Of a stretch of DNA of 32,391 nt, positions 8,707 through 15,730 are shown one piece after another. Source of the stretch: Candidatus Azobacteroides sp. (GTDB lineage Bacteria > Bacteroidota > Bacteroidia > Bacteroidales > WRGA01). Made by a program: the position numbers and the translations under genes. The notes under the pieces were generated by a model. It did no database searches, was not told the DNA's origin, and worked only from the letters and a program-made list of their open reading frames with translations. The stretch covers positions 1-32,391 of the forward strand of contig JAJQEC010000107.1 in the NCBI GenBank assembly GCA_021201815.1, written 5' to 3'. Position 1 is the stretch's first letter. Each line of letters opens with the position of its first letter.

Positions 8707-9172
8707 AATTAAACATATTATCTTCTATGGAATCTGTGTGTAAAGATAAGAGAAATGTTTTTTATTCTTCTCTTTTTATTTGACAAAGTGCCCGTGCTGC
8801 CTCAGCCCACGGCAATTAAATGGACGACATTGCATTCCTCTTTCCATTACCTATAAAAATGTTATATTCGGCTTAAAAGTGGGTTTTCGGCAGTATGGGA
8901 AGATTTGATATATGTCCGTATTTATTTTCCTGACTTCTTTGTATCTTATTATATCCCTCCTTTCGTTAAATTATCTATATTTATTTGCCTCACAGAGTTT
9001 TTATTTCTTAAGCTTCTTTACCGCCCGGAAAGTTTCATCTTTTAACCTTATAACCCACTATTACTCTACATCGGTAAAATAAAAATCCTGAAATATAATT
9101 TAAATAAAGAGGGTAAAATCTGTTTATTTTATTAAAATATTGTTTAATCTGTGATAAATCAAATTATTTGTG
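8707..9172. other. Intergenic stretch without a recognisable gene
   Basis: This is the 5' side of a roughly 960-base gap between the DKNYY gene and the helicase. It holds the likely DKNYY promoter (minus strand, TATCTTTA at 8741-8748) and a small CCGTG/CACGG hairpin (8792-8812). It is otherwise AT-rich, with stops in all frames and no RNA gene that I recognise. Confidence 0.5.
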
Positions 9173-9180
9173 TATCTTTG
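9173..9180 (+). promoter_or_regulatory. -7 promoter element of the helicase operon (TATCTTTG)
   Basis: TATCTTTG is an exact match to TAnnTTTG and is followed by CACC, as in many Bacteroidota promoters. It would start transcription near 9187, leaving a leader of about 480 nt before the helicase start. The -33 region is not a clean TTTG. Confidence 0.55.
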
Positions 9181-9186
9181 CACCTT

Positions 9187-9666
9187 CGACAATAGAGTTT
9201 ATATTGAATCTTTCATCGCAATGTTTTGCTCCGTTTATCTCAAACGGCCTCTTCATCGTCAGAATCGACCTCAAAATCAGCTTCTTTTGTTAGTATTAAC
9301 GGTCGCGGAAGTGTATAACACGACGTCGTGACACACTTTTGTCAATTATGAAATCATTTTTTATCAGAAACATAGAAATCCTACAGTCCGTTATTAACGG
9401 CAAAACAGGATTGTATAGTTTGCTTTCAGGACTTAGTTATGCAATGGTTAGTAAAAGTAAAGCGCATAGGATATCGTATACCGGACCGAATGCATTCTTT
9501 ACCGATATGAATCAGGCTAATTAATAATTTAAGCAATTTATACGTATTGATAATTATGATTTTTTATATACTAATATCTCGTGCGGGCATCTCACCACAG
9601 CTTCTTACACGTTTTTATGATAAGTATTAATTTAAATAAAGTTGATTGGTGACACAACCTAAAATT
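9187..9666 (+). promoter_or_regulatory. Long 5' leader of the DEAD-box helicase operon
   Basis: About 480 nt separate the predicted transcription start from the helicase ATG. The leader contains a perfect hairpin CCGTTT/AAACGG (9231-9247) and a perfect 12-bp palindrome CACGACGTCGTG (9319-9330) flanked by AGTGT/ACACT arms (9310-9337). It also contains a possible short ORF (9348-9524) and a 142-nt AT-rich tail. Long structured leaders are typical of cold-inducible RNA helicase and cold-shock genes in other bacteria; a similar thermoregulatory role here is inference. Confidence 0.45.
9348..9524 (+). CDS. Possible 58-residue leader ORF upstream of the helicase
   Basis: An ATG at 9348 opens 58 codons ending in TAA within the helicase leader. 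The product starts MKSFFIRNIEILQSVINGKT and has no family that I recognise. No Shine-Dalgarno is visible, but this is common here. It begins 18 bases after the 12-bp palindrome. It may be a small regulatory or leader peptide, or just an open stretch inside a structured RNA leader. Confidence 0.35.
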   Translation: MKSFFIRNIEILQSVINGKTGLYSLLSGLSYAMVSKSKAHRISYTGPNAFFTDMNQAN

Positions 9667-10782
9667 ATGACATTTAAAGAATTAAATATTTCAGAGCCGA
9701 TATGGAAAGCGCTGGTAAATAAAAATTACGAAACGCCCACTCCTATACAGGTACAGGCAATTCCTGTGGCACTTAACGGCCGGGATTTATTGGGAATAGC
9801 TCAGACGGGTACAGGTAAAACTGCCGCATTTGCAATTCCTGTTATCCAGCAACTTAATCAGGTACGGCCCAAAGGAGAAAAGCGGGTAATAAAAGCATTG
9901 ATACTTACTCCGACACGAGAGTTGGCGATACAGATTGATGAATGTTTCAGGGATTATGCCAGGTATACGGATTTGCGCCATACCGTAATTTTCGGTGGTG
10001 TAAAGCAAAAAACTCAAGTGGATGAAATCAGGCAGGGAACGGATGTGCTTATCGCAACTCCCGGCCGGTTACTTGATCTGATCGGACAGAAACACATTTC
10101 ACTTGCTCATATCCGTCATTTTATTCTTGATGAAGCGGACAGAATGCTTGATATGGGTTTTATCCATGACATTAAGCGCCTGTTACCGATGTTGCCTAAG
10201 AAGAAACAAACCCTGTTTTTTTCTGCCACCATGCCTTTGGCAATTGCAAATCTTTCGGATTCTATTTTACATAAACCGGTTAAAATAGAAGTTACTCCTG
10301 TTTCTTCGGCAGTAGATACCATCGAGCAAGGGCTATATTTTGTGGAGAAACCACAGAAAAGGGATCTTCTTATTACTATTCTGAAAAAAGAACAGAGTAA
10401 ATCAGTGCTTGTTTTTTCCCGGACCAAACACGGTGCGGATAAAATTGCAAGAGTTCTGAATAAGACAGGAATTGGCTGTGAGGCTATTCATGGTAATAAA
10501 ACACAAGGGGCAAGACAACGCGCTCTGACTAATTTTAAATCGGGAAAAACCCGTGTGATTATAGCAACCGATATTGCTGCAAGAGGAATAGATATCGCTA
10601 ATCTGGAAATGGTAATTAATTATGATTTACCGGAGGTCGCTGAAACGTATGTTCACCGTATAGGCCGTACAGGCCGTGCGGGTAAAAGCGGAAGAGCGCT
10701 TTCCTTTTGTTCTCAGGAAGAACATGTGATGCTGAAGGGTATTCAGAAGCTGACCGGTAAAAAGTTGGATGTACAATCATAG
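9667..10782 (+). CDS. DEAD-box ATP-dependent RNA helicase (RhlE-like)
   Basis: This enzyme unwinds RNA using ATP; RhlE/CsdA-type relatives act in ribosome assembly, RNA decay and cold adaptation. I take the ATG at 9667 (MTFKELNIS), the usual family start, giving 371 residues. A TTG seven codons upstream is open but less likely. Motifs in order: Q motif around 24-28 (TPTPIQ), Walker A AQTGTGKT 45-52, PTRELA 82-87, TPGR 131-134, DEAD 155-158, SAT 186-188, and HRIGRTGR near 332-339. The protein ends just after the core, lacking the basic C-terminal tail of many RhlE proteins. The downstream basic cold-shock and RRM proteins may supply extra RNA binding (inference). It leads a three-gene operon. 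Confidence 0.93.
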   Translation: MTFKELNISEPIWKALVNKNYETPTPIQVQAIPVALNGRDLLGIAQTGTGKTAAFAIPVIQQLNQVRPKGEKRVIKALILTPTRELAIQIDECFRDYARYTDLRHTVIFGGVKQKTQVDEIRQGTDVLIATPGRLLDLIGQKHISLAHIRHFILDEADRMLDMGFIHDIKRLLPMLPKKKQTLFFSATMPLAIANLSDSILHKPVKIEVTPVSSAVDTIEQGLYFVEKPQKRDLLITILKKEQSKSVLVFSRTKHGADKIARVLNKTGIGCEAIHGNKTQGARQRALTNFKSGKTRVIIATDIAARGIDIANLEMVINYDLPEVAETYVHRIGRTGRAGKSGRALSFCSQEEHVMLKGIQKLTGKKLDVQS

Positions 10783-10808
10783 ATTAAAATAAATATAAAA
10801 TAATATTA

Positions 10809-11243
10809 ATGGCAAATTCGTTTAATAAAAGAGAGTTAGAAAAGAAAAAAGAACAAAAAAGAAAAGAAAAACAACAGCGCAAAGAAGAGCGGAAAACTAC
10901 TGGCAGCAAATCATTTGATAATATGATTGCTTATGTGGATGAAAACGGAGTAATTTCCAGTACGCCACCGGATCCTGCCAGAAAACAAAAAGTGGAAATG
11001 GAAAATATCCAGGTTTCTACCCCCAAAAAAGAAGATGTGGAAGATCCGATACTGAAAGGTCGTGTAGAACATTTTAATCAGGATAAAGGGTATGGTTTTA
11101 TTAAGAATCTTTCCAGTATCGATAAATACTTCTTTCATATCAGTAATGCGCCGGCGAATATTCTCGAAGGAAATATGGTTACCTTTGAGTTAGAAAGAGG
11201 AGAAAAGGGGATGAATGCCGTCAAAATCGAAATTACAAAGTAA
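10809..11243 (+). CDS. Cold-shock-domain protein with basic N-terminal extension
   Basis: This is a predicted single-stranded nucleic-acid-binding protein. Of its 144 residues, the last 65 or so form a cold-shock domain with RNP1 KGYGFIK (93-99) and RNP2-like YFFHIS (107-112). The first 35 residues are almost all Lys, Arg, Glu and Gln (KKKEQKRKEKQQRKEERK) and should form a charged helix or disordered tail. A Pro-rich linker follows. This architecture is common next to DEAD-box helicases in Bacteroidota. It lies 26 bases after the helicase and 38 before the RRM gene, so the three are likely one transcript and work together in RNA remodelling. Confidence 0.9.
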   Translation: MANSFNKRELEKKKEQKRKEKQQRKEERKTTGSKSFDNMIAYVDENGVISSTPPDPARKQKVEMENIQVSTPKKEDVEDPILKGRVEHFNQDKGYGFIKNLSSIDKYFFHISNAPANILEGNMVTFELERGEKGMNAVKIEITK

Positions 11244-11281
11244 AAAAACATATATTTTATTTACATTAACAACAAACAAAA

Positions 11282-11599
11282 ATGAACATTTACGTTTCAA
11301 ATTTAAGCTATAGCACAAATGCTGATAGCGTACAGGAATTATTTGCAGAATACGGAGAAGTAATATCTGCTAATGTGATCACAGACCGTGAAACCGGTCG
11401 TTCTCGTGGATTTGGCTTTGTAGAAATGCCAGACGAGTCAGAAGGGCAGAAAGCTATCGACGGACTTCATGAATCCGAATTCGAAGGAAAAACCATTAAC
11501 GTGAATGTTGCTCGTCCAAGAGAAGACAGAAGTAATCGTGGTGGTGGTTTCAATCGTAACGGTGGTAGCCGTGGCGGATACAATGGAAATCGCTATTGA
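11282..11599 (+). CDS. RRM-domain glycine-rich RNA-binding protein
   Basis: This 105-residue protein has one RNA recognition motif, with RNP2 IYVSNL at 3-8 and RNP1 RGFGFVEM at 42-49. A short Gly/Arg/Asn-rich tail follows (RGGGFNRNGGSRGGYNGNRY region, about 85-105). Bacteroidota encode several such Rbp proteins, which bind RNA and act as broad post-transcriptional regulators. It is the last gene of the helicase operon and is followed by a strong intrinsic terminator. Its 38-base upstream spacer is A/T-rich, so a separate promoter cannot be excluded. Confidence 0.93.
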   Translation: MNIYVSNLSYSTNADSVQELFAEYGEVISANVITDRETGRSRGFGFVEMPDESEGQKAIDGLHESEFEGKTINVNVARPREDRSNRGGGFNRNGGSRGGYNGNRY

Positions 11600-11622
11600 T
11601 CGGAAATGATATTTTGATAAAT

Positions 11623-11650
11623 GGGAAGCAGAAACAGCTTCCCGTTTTTT
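11623..11650 (+). terminator. Rho-independent terminator of the helicase operon
   Basis: GGGAAGC and GCTTCCC form a perfect 7-bp stem around AGAAACA, followed by G and six Ts. It lies 24 bases after the RRM stop codon. Confidence 0.93.
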
Positions 11651-11774
11651 ATTTGCCTGAAGAAAGATGCCAGACCGATAAAAGTCTTATCCCTTTTCCT
11701 CTCCTGATTCCCATCCTTCTGAATTACCTCATTGTCACATTATCACATTCTTATATTGTCACATTTATCATTCT

Positions 11775-12137
11775 TTATTTTGAAAGTTCCACAATCATGG
11801 AAGTCAATGGCTCTACTTTCAGGGAGCTTCCGACTTTTATTTTTTTACCGGTCAGAATATTTATTCCCTGTGTATATTTTGTCAGGCATTCCCGGTATTT
11901 TTTCCAATCCACTTTCACGGTTTCCTTAGATAAATTGATAAATACGAAAACCGATTCTGTGCGTGTGTGCCGGAAATAGGCATATACATTGTTATCCGGA
12001 AGGAAATGAGTCGTATCTCCATGATGGATTACCCGCGCTGTTTTCCGCCAGTTAAATATTTTTCTGGCGTGCTCGAAAATTTCCGATTCCTGTTTTCCTT
12101 TTCCTTCTCCGGTAAAAAGATTTTTCCGGTCACCCTG
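11775..12137 (-). pseudogene. C-terminal part of the interrupted GH13 amylase (in-frame after UGA)
   Basis: Directly after the UGA at 12138-12140, the same minus-strand frame stays open for 120 codons to TAA at 11775-11777. It reads QGDRKNLFTGEGKGKQES, then a segment with FNWRKTARVIHHGD, and ends with a beta-rich domain. This is what a SusA-like GH13 protein should contain after its FPGGW motif: the end of the barrel and the C-terminal domain. With a Trp at the UGA the whole gene (11775-13610) would encode 611 residues, a normal family length. The segment has no sign of decay, so the stop is recent, a sequencing error, or read through. Confidence 0.85.
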
Positions 12138-13610
12138 TCAGCCTCCCGGAAAATCTTTCCGGGCAGTTCCGTGTCCTTTTGTCATATCGGTAGAACGGAA
12201 TCCGTATTCGGTTCCATAATACAATTGCGGGATTCCCCTGAGAGTCGCCAGAAATGTCAAACCGATCTTTATTCTTTTTATGTTTCCCCGGACAGTATCC
12301 GCAAAGCGCTCCGTATCATGATTATCGAGAAAAATCAGCAGGCTTTTTACATTCGGATACAGAAAGTCAAGCGCCATTGCTTCGTAGATGCGGTTTGTCC
12401 CTGTATTCCATTCGAATTTCTCAGCAGCAATTCCTTCATTCAGTGCTTCCTGTAAAGGAAAATCCATGACAGAAGGCAGGTAAGAATTATACCCGTCATT
12501 GTTTTTAGTAGTGCCCTGCCAGTAGGAAACAATTGCAGCAGAGGAATGCCAGCATTCCGCCACAATATTCAGATTCGGGTACTCTTCAAGAATTCTGCGT
12601 GTCCATTCGGCAATGGCATTTTTATCATTGTAAGGAAACGTATCTACCCGCAGCCCATCCAGGTTAGCCCATTCTATCCACCAGATATATACCTGAAGCA
12701 GATATTGCAGAGTGTACGGATTTTCTATCCCTATATCCGGCATCCCCTGGTCAAACCAGCCATCTACCGTGTTGCTCCGGTCCAGTTTGGAAATATTAGG
12801 ATCCGTAATCGTTGCCAGCCGGTAATTCGATGCGGTAGTTCTGGTTTTCATGTGAACCCAGTCTTTAAAAGGCAGGTCCTTCATCCACCAATGCGCCGTT
12901 CCGCAGTGATTAGGAACAGCATCCATGATTACTTTTATATCTTTTTTATGGGCTTCCTCTACCATTTTCCGGTATAACTCATTATCTCCGAAACGGGGAT
13001 CAATGCGGTAATAATCGCCGGAAGCATATCCATGATAAGACTGGGACTTTTCGTTATCCAGTTGGGGAGGAGTAGGCCATAGGGTAGTTACTCCCAATTC
13101 TTTCAAATAATCCAGATGATCAATGATGCCCTGCAAATCACCTCCATGTCGTCCGAAAGGATCCCGGCGTTTTGCTTTTTCCGTTGTGTCTGGTGTTGAG
13201 TCATTCGCCGGGTTGCCGTTTGCAAAACGGTCCGGCATCAGTAAATATACCAGGTCTTCGGAAGAAAAACTTTTTCGTTCGGCAGATCCCCTGCGGCGTT
13301 TTTCCAGTAGGTAATTGAAGGTAGCAACACGGTTATTGTTTTTTATTTCAAATATGTATTCTCCTGCTTTAGCGGTAGAGGCTATTTCTATATCAATAAA
13401 AAGATAATTCGGGCTTTCTGCCTGATGCACCTTTTTTATGGAAACACCTTTTCCTTTGACTGTCACTTTGCTTCCTTTCAGGTCTTTGCCATATATCATT
13501 AATTGCAAAGGAGTTTTCATCCCTATCCACCAGCTTAATGGTTCTATCCGGTGAATCGGTAAGACCTCTGTTTTCGCTTTTTCCTCTTTTTCCTTTACTT
13601 TTCTTGCCAT
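12138..13610 (-). CDS. GH13 alpha-amylase/cyclomaltodextrinase-like enzyme, truncated by in-frame UGA
   Basis: This is a predicted alpha-glucan hydrolase of the SusA/neopullulanase type. Residues 15-110 form an N-terminal beta domain (RIEPLSWWIGM start). The catalytic barrel follows with GH13 regions I (DAVPNH), II (GLRVDTF, nucleophile D323), III (VAECW, acid/base E352) and IV (FLDNHDTER, D432), all intact. The frame stops at codon 491 after RKDFPGG, where relatives continue with Trp; TGG to TGA explains it. The product therefore lacks the last part of the barrel and the C-domain and is probably inactive unless read through. There is no signal peptide: the N-terminus is Lys/Glu-rich (MARKVKEKEEKAK) behind a good AAGGA ribosome site, suggesting a cytoplasmic enzyme. 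It lies downstream of the SDR gene on the same strand. Confidence 0.88.
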   Translation of the reverse strand: MARKVKEKEEKAKTEVLPIHRIEPLSWWIGMKTPLQLMIYGKDLKGSKVTVKGKGVSIKKVHQAESPNYLFIDIEIASTAKAGEYIFEIKNNNRVATFNYLLEKRRRGSAERKSFSSEDLVYLLMPDRFANGNPANDSTPDTTEKAKRRDPFGRHGGDLQGIIDHLDYLKELGVTTLWPTPPQLDNEKSQSYHGYASGDYYRIDPRFGDNELYRKMVEEAHKKDIKVIMDAVPNHCGTAHWWMKDLPFKDWVHMKTRTTASNYRLATITDPNISKLDRSNTVDGWFDQGMPDIGIENPYTLQYLLQVYIWWIEWANLDGLRVDTFPYNDKNAIAEWTRRILEEYPNLNIVAECWHSSAAIVSYWQGTTKNNDGYNSYLPSVMDFPLQEALNEGIAAEKFEWNTGTNRIYEAMALDFLYPNVKSLLIFLDNHDTERFADTVRGNIKRIKIGLTFLATLRGIPQLYYGTEYGFRSTDMTKGHGTARKDFPGG

Positions 13611-13719
13611 ATCCTTTTTGAAATTTTTTATCAGGGAGCCGGATAAAGAATGAATAAAAACTTTTTCAATCTTTCCTTTCTGATGACTTATTAAATTGTT
13701 AGCTTTTATTTCTTATTTC

Positions 13720-14619
13720 TTAATGCGAACTTAACCCTCCGGTCAGCCCGTATACTTCGCCCATTGCATAACTACTTTCCTCGGATGCAAGAAATACATA
13801 CAGTCCTGCCATTTCCACAGGTTGTCCCGGACGTTTCATCGGTGTATCCAGTCCGTGTACCGGAATGCCTTCATCGGGATTTCCTCCTGATATTTCCAGG
13901 GGTGTCCATATAGGTCCCGGACAAATTGTGTTTACCCGTATTCCTTTTCCGATAACCTGTTTCGAAAGAGCAATACTGAATGCTACGACTGCCGATTTGG
14001 AAGCTGCATAATCCAGCAGCATTTTATTGGGTGTATAATATTCTGCAGATCCTGTAAAAATGATAGAAGAACCTTCCGGTAATAACGGAATAGCAGCTTT
14101 CGTAATATACATCCCGGAAAAGACATTTACTTCAAATGTATTTCTGATTTGATCTGCGGTAAGGTTTTGAATATCTGTTTGAGCGACCTGTACGGCAGCA
14201 TTCAATACCAGTATATCCAATCCGTTCATTTTCTCATGTGCTTCTTTTACAAGGCGGATACAAACATCTTCATGACGGATATCACCGGGCAGCATGATAA
14301 GATCTACTCCATCCTTTTTTAATACTTCGGCAAGGGAGTCCGCATCCTTTTGCTCTTGCGGCAGGTAATTGATTGCTACCTGTGCCCCTTCACGGGCATA
14401 CGCAATAGCAACAGCCCGTCCTATCCCGGAATCTCCTCCCGTTATGAATGCTTTCCTACCTTGGAGACGATTATGCCCTACATACGTTTTTTCTCCACTA
14501 TCGGGAGTTAATTCCATTTCAGTTTGTAATCCCGGTGCTTCCTGTTTTTGCTTGGGTAATCTGTGATGATAAAATTTTTTTTGTGGATGTGATAATTTCA
14601 CATGTTTACCTTTTTCCAT
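13720..14619 (-). CDS. SDR-family oxidoreductase (YghA/YdaD-like general-stress type)
   Basis: This is a short-chain dehydrogenase/reductase that uses NAD(P) to oxidise or reduce an unidentified alcohol or carbonyl substrate. It has 299 residues. A charged, Pro/Gln-rich N-terminal extension of about 50 residues (HPQKKFYHHRLPKQKQEAPG) precedes the Rossmann core. This extension marks the YghA/YhdF/YdaD group rather than classical 250-residue SDRs. Cofactor motif TGGDSGIG is at 60-67, NAA at 140-142, and the catalytic residues are S191, Y204 and K208 (YAASK). It lies divergent to a small DUF3008-like gene. B. subtilis members are general stress proteins; a stress role here is inference. Confidence 0.92.
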   Translation of the reverse strand: MEKGKHVKLSHPQKKFYHHRLPKQKQEAPGLQTEMELTPDSGEKTYVGHNRLQGRKAFITGGDSGIGRAVAIAYAREGAQVAINYLPQEQKDADSLAEVLKKDGVDLIMLPGDIRHEDVCIRLVKEAHEKMNGLDILVLNAAVQVAQTDIQNLTADQIRNTFEVNVFSGMYITKAAIPLLPEGSSIIFTGSAEYYTPNKMLLDYAASKSAVVAFSIALSKQVIGKGIRVNTICPGPIWTPLEISGGNPDEGIPVHGLDTPMKRPGQPVEMAGLYVFLASEESSYAMGEVYGLTGGLSSH

Positions 14620-14910
14620 ATGATGTATTTTTTAATAAGTTGTGATTTATTTTATTCTAAAAACAAAGAAATACCTGAAATAGTTTTATTCTTAAGGTTT
14701 TAGATAAATAGAAATAGAAGAAAGAAACTTTTTCTTATTTCGGAACAATCCGAAAACAATACTAAAACCCGCAATTGCTTTTTGCTTCTATTTAAACTAT
14801 CAGTTTATTTATTTGTTATTTTATTATAGGAAAGATGGCTGCCTGATATGGTATTATCCGCTATCTTTTATATAAAAAATAAGAATTGTAAATAATAAAA
14901 AATTGATAGT

Positions 14911-15081
14911 ATGCCATCAAGAAGTGAAAAACAAAGAAGGTTAATGGGTGCCGCGCTCTCTTATAAAAGAGGGGAAAACAAGCATCCGAGCGCTGAGATA
15001 AAGAAAGTTGCAGACAGTATGTCCGAAAAAGATCTGGAGGATTATGCATCCAAGCCAGTCGGAAAAAAGAAAGGAAAATAA
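14911..15081 (+). CDS. Small DUF3008-like protein (56 residues)
   Basis: A short ORF starts at ATG 14911 and ends with TAA at 15079-15081. The product, beginning MPSRSEKQRRLMGAALSYKR and containing SAEIKKVADSMSEKDLEDYASK with a Lys-rich end, resembles the DUF3008 family, which has the same layout (PAKSxxQQRxMG, then KVAxSMSxKDxxDFAxT). The function of that family is not established; the highly charged composition suggests a disordered or nucleic-acid-associated protein. A clear terminator follows 28 bases later, which supports it being a real transcript. It is divergent from the stress-type SDR gene. Confidence 0.8.
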   Translation: MPSRSEKQRRLMGAALSYKRGENKHPSAEIKKVADSMSEKDLEDYASKPVGKKKGK

Positions 15082-15109
15082 AAAGTGGAATTTTCTTATT
15101 CTTCTGAAT

Positions 15110-15134
15110 GCCAACCCTAACAGGTTGGCTTTTT
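15110..15134 (+). terminator. Rho-independent terminator after the DUF3008-like gene
   Basis: GCCAACC and GGTTGGC form a perfect 7-bp stem around CTAACA, followed by five Ts. It lies 28 bases downstream of the small gene's stop codon. Confidence 0.93.
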
Positions 15135-15210
15135 CATTAATAGATATAAAAAAGAATGCTACTTTTATTATTTACTTCGGACAAACACTAAAGATAAATA
15201 CCAGACAACT

Positions 15211-15268
15211 CTTCCCTTCCTTGAAGGGAAGTACCTTTTGACTTTGTCAAAAGGGGTAGGGTTAACCC
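15211..15268. repeat. REP-like cluster of three adjacent palindromes
   Basis: Three inverted repeats lie almost end to end: CTTCCCTTC/GAAGGGAAG (15211-15231), CCTTTTGAC/GTCAAAAGG (15234-15254) and the palindrome GGGTTAACCC (15259-15268). Arms are perfect and loops are 3 nt or absent. No second copy is visible in this window. The layout resembles intergenic REP-type repeats scattered in many Bacteroidota genomes. Confidence 0.6.
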
Positions 15269-15310
15269 ACAATTTAATTACCCATAACAAAGAAGACAAG
15301 ATTTATTTAC

Positions 15311-15730
15311 TCAGCTTCCTCTATATGTCGAATATCCATTTGCAGAAACAGTAATCGGAATATGGTAATGGTCTTTTCCTTCTATCCGGAATATTACTTC
15401 AATATACGGATAAATGGAACTTACCTGTTGATTAACAAAGTAAGGAGCTGTTTCAAACATCAATTTATATATTCCTTCATTATTTTTCGTGGAAGGTAAA
15501 AATCCGTTCACACGGCCGTTTTCATCTGTTTTACCCATATCTGTTATTTCAAATTCCCGGTTTTCCTCATTGTATTTGTAAAGGATAATTGTTACCCCGG
15601 TTGCCGGTTTTCCTTCATGAATATCCAGGATATGGGTGCTTAACTGATAGCTTCCATCTGTCTGTGCAGAAAGGAAAGTGAAAAATGAAAATATAAGAAA
15701 GAAAAATGGGAATAGAATTGCTTTTTTCAT
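15311..15730 (-). CDS. uraH: Exported 5-hydroxyisourate hydrolase (transthyretin-like)
   Basis: This enzyme hydrolyses 5-hydroxyisourate to OHCU, the second step of urate breakdown. It has 139 residues: a signal peptide (MKKAILFPFFFLIFSFFTFLSAQ, cleavage near residue 22), then a transthyretin-like fold with all family marks: LSTHILD (H33), GKPATGV, TDENGR (R73), HYHIP (H121, H123) and the C-terminal YRGS signature (136-139). These correspond to the catalytic His, Arg and His and the C-terminal tetrapeptide. Periplasmic location is predicted from the signal peptide. No urate oxidase, OHCU decarboxylase or purine transporter lies nearby, so the substrate source is unclear; a moonlighting use of the fold is possible. 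Confidence 0.9.
   Translation of the reverse strand: MKKAILFPFFFLIFSFFTFLSAQTDGSYQLSTHILDIHEGKPATGVTIILYKYNEENREFEITDMGKTDENGRVNGFLPSTKNNEGIYKLMFETAPYFVNQQVSSIYPYIEVIFRIEGKDHYHIPITVSANGYSTYRGS

Noticed and set aside
8792..8812. CCGTG/CACGG hairpin in the large intergenic gap as a small RNA or terminator
   Set aside because: The stem is short, the loop long and no T-run follows; no promoter element is near.
12138..12140. Programmed UGA recoding to selenocysteine or Trp
   Set aside because: No SECIS-like hairpin was evident, Trp (not Cys/Sec) is expected at the site, and UGA is used as a normal stop elsewhere in the window (for example at 3222 and 11597).
11967..12469. Plus-strand open frames opposite the amylase C-terminal region
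   Set aside because: They are shadows of the minus-strand amylase, whose frame matches the GH13 family on both sides of the UGA.
15008..15241. 77-residue plus-strand frame overlapping the DUF3008-like gene
   Set aside because: It runs through the terminator at 15110-15134 and the REP-like cluster. The shorter overlapping frame at 14911-15081 matches a known small-protein family.
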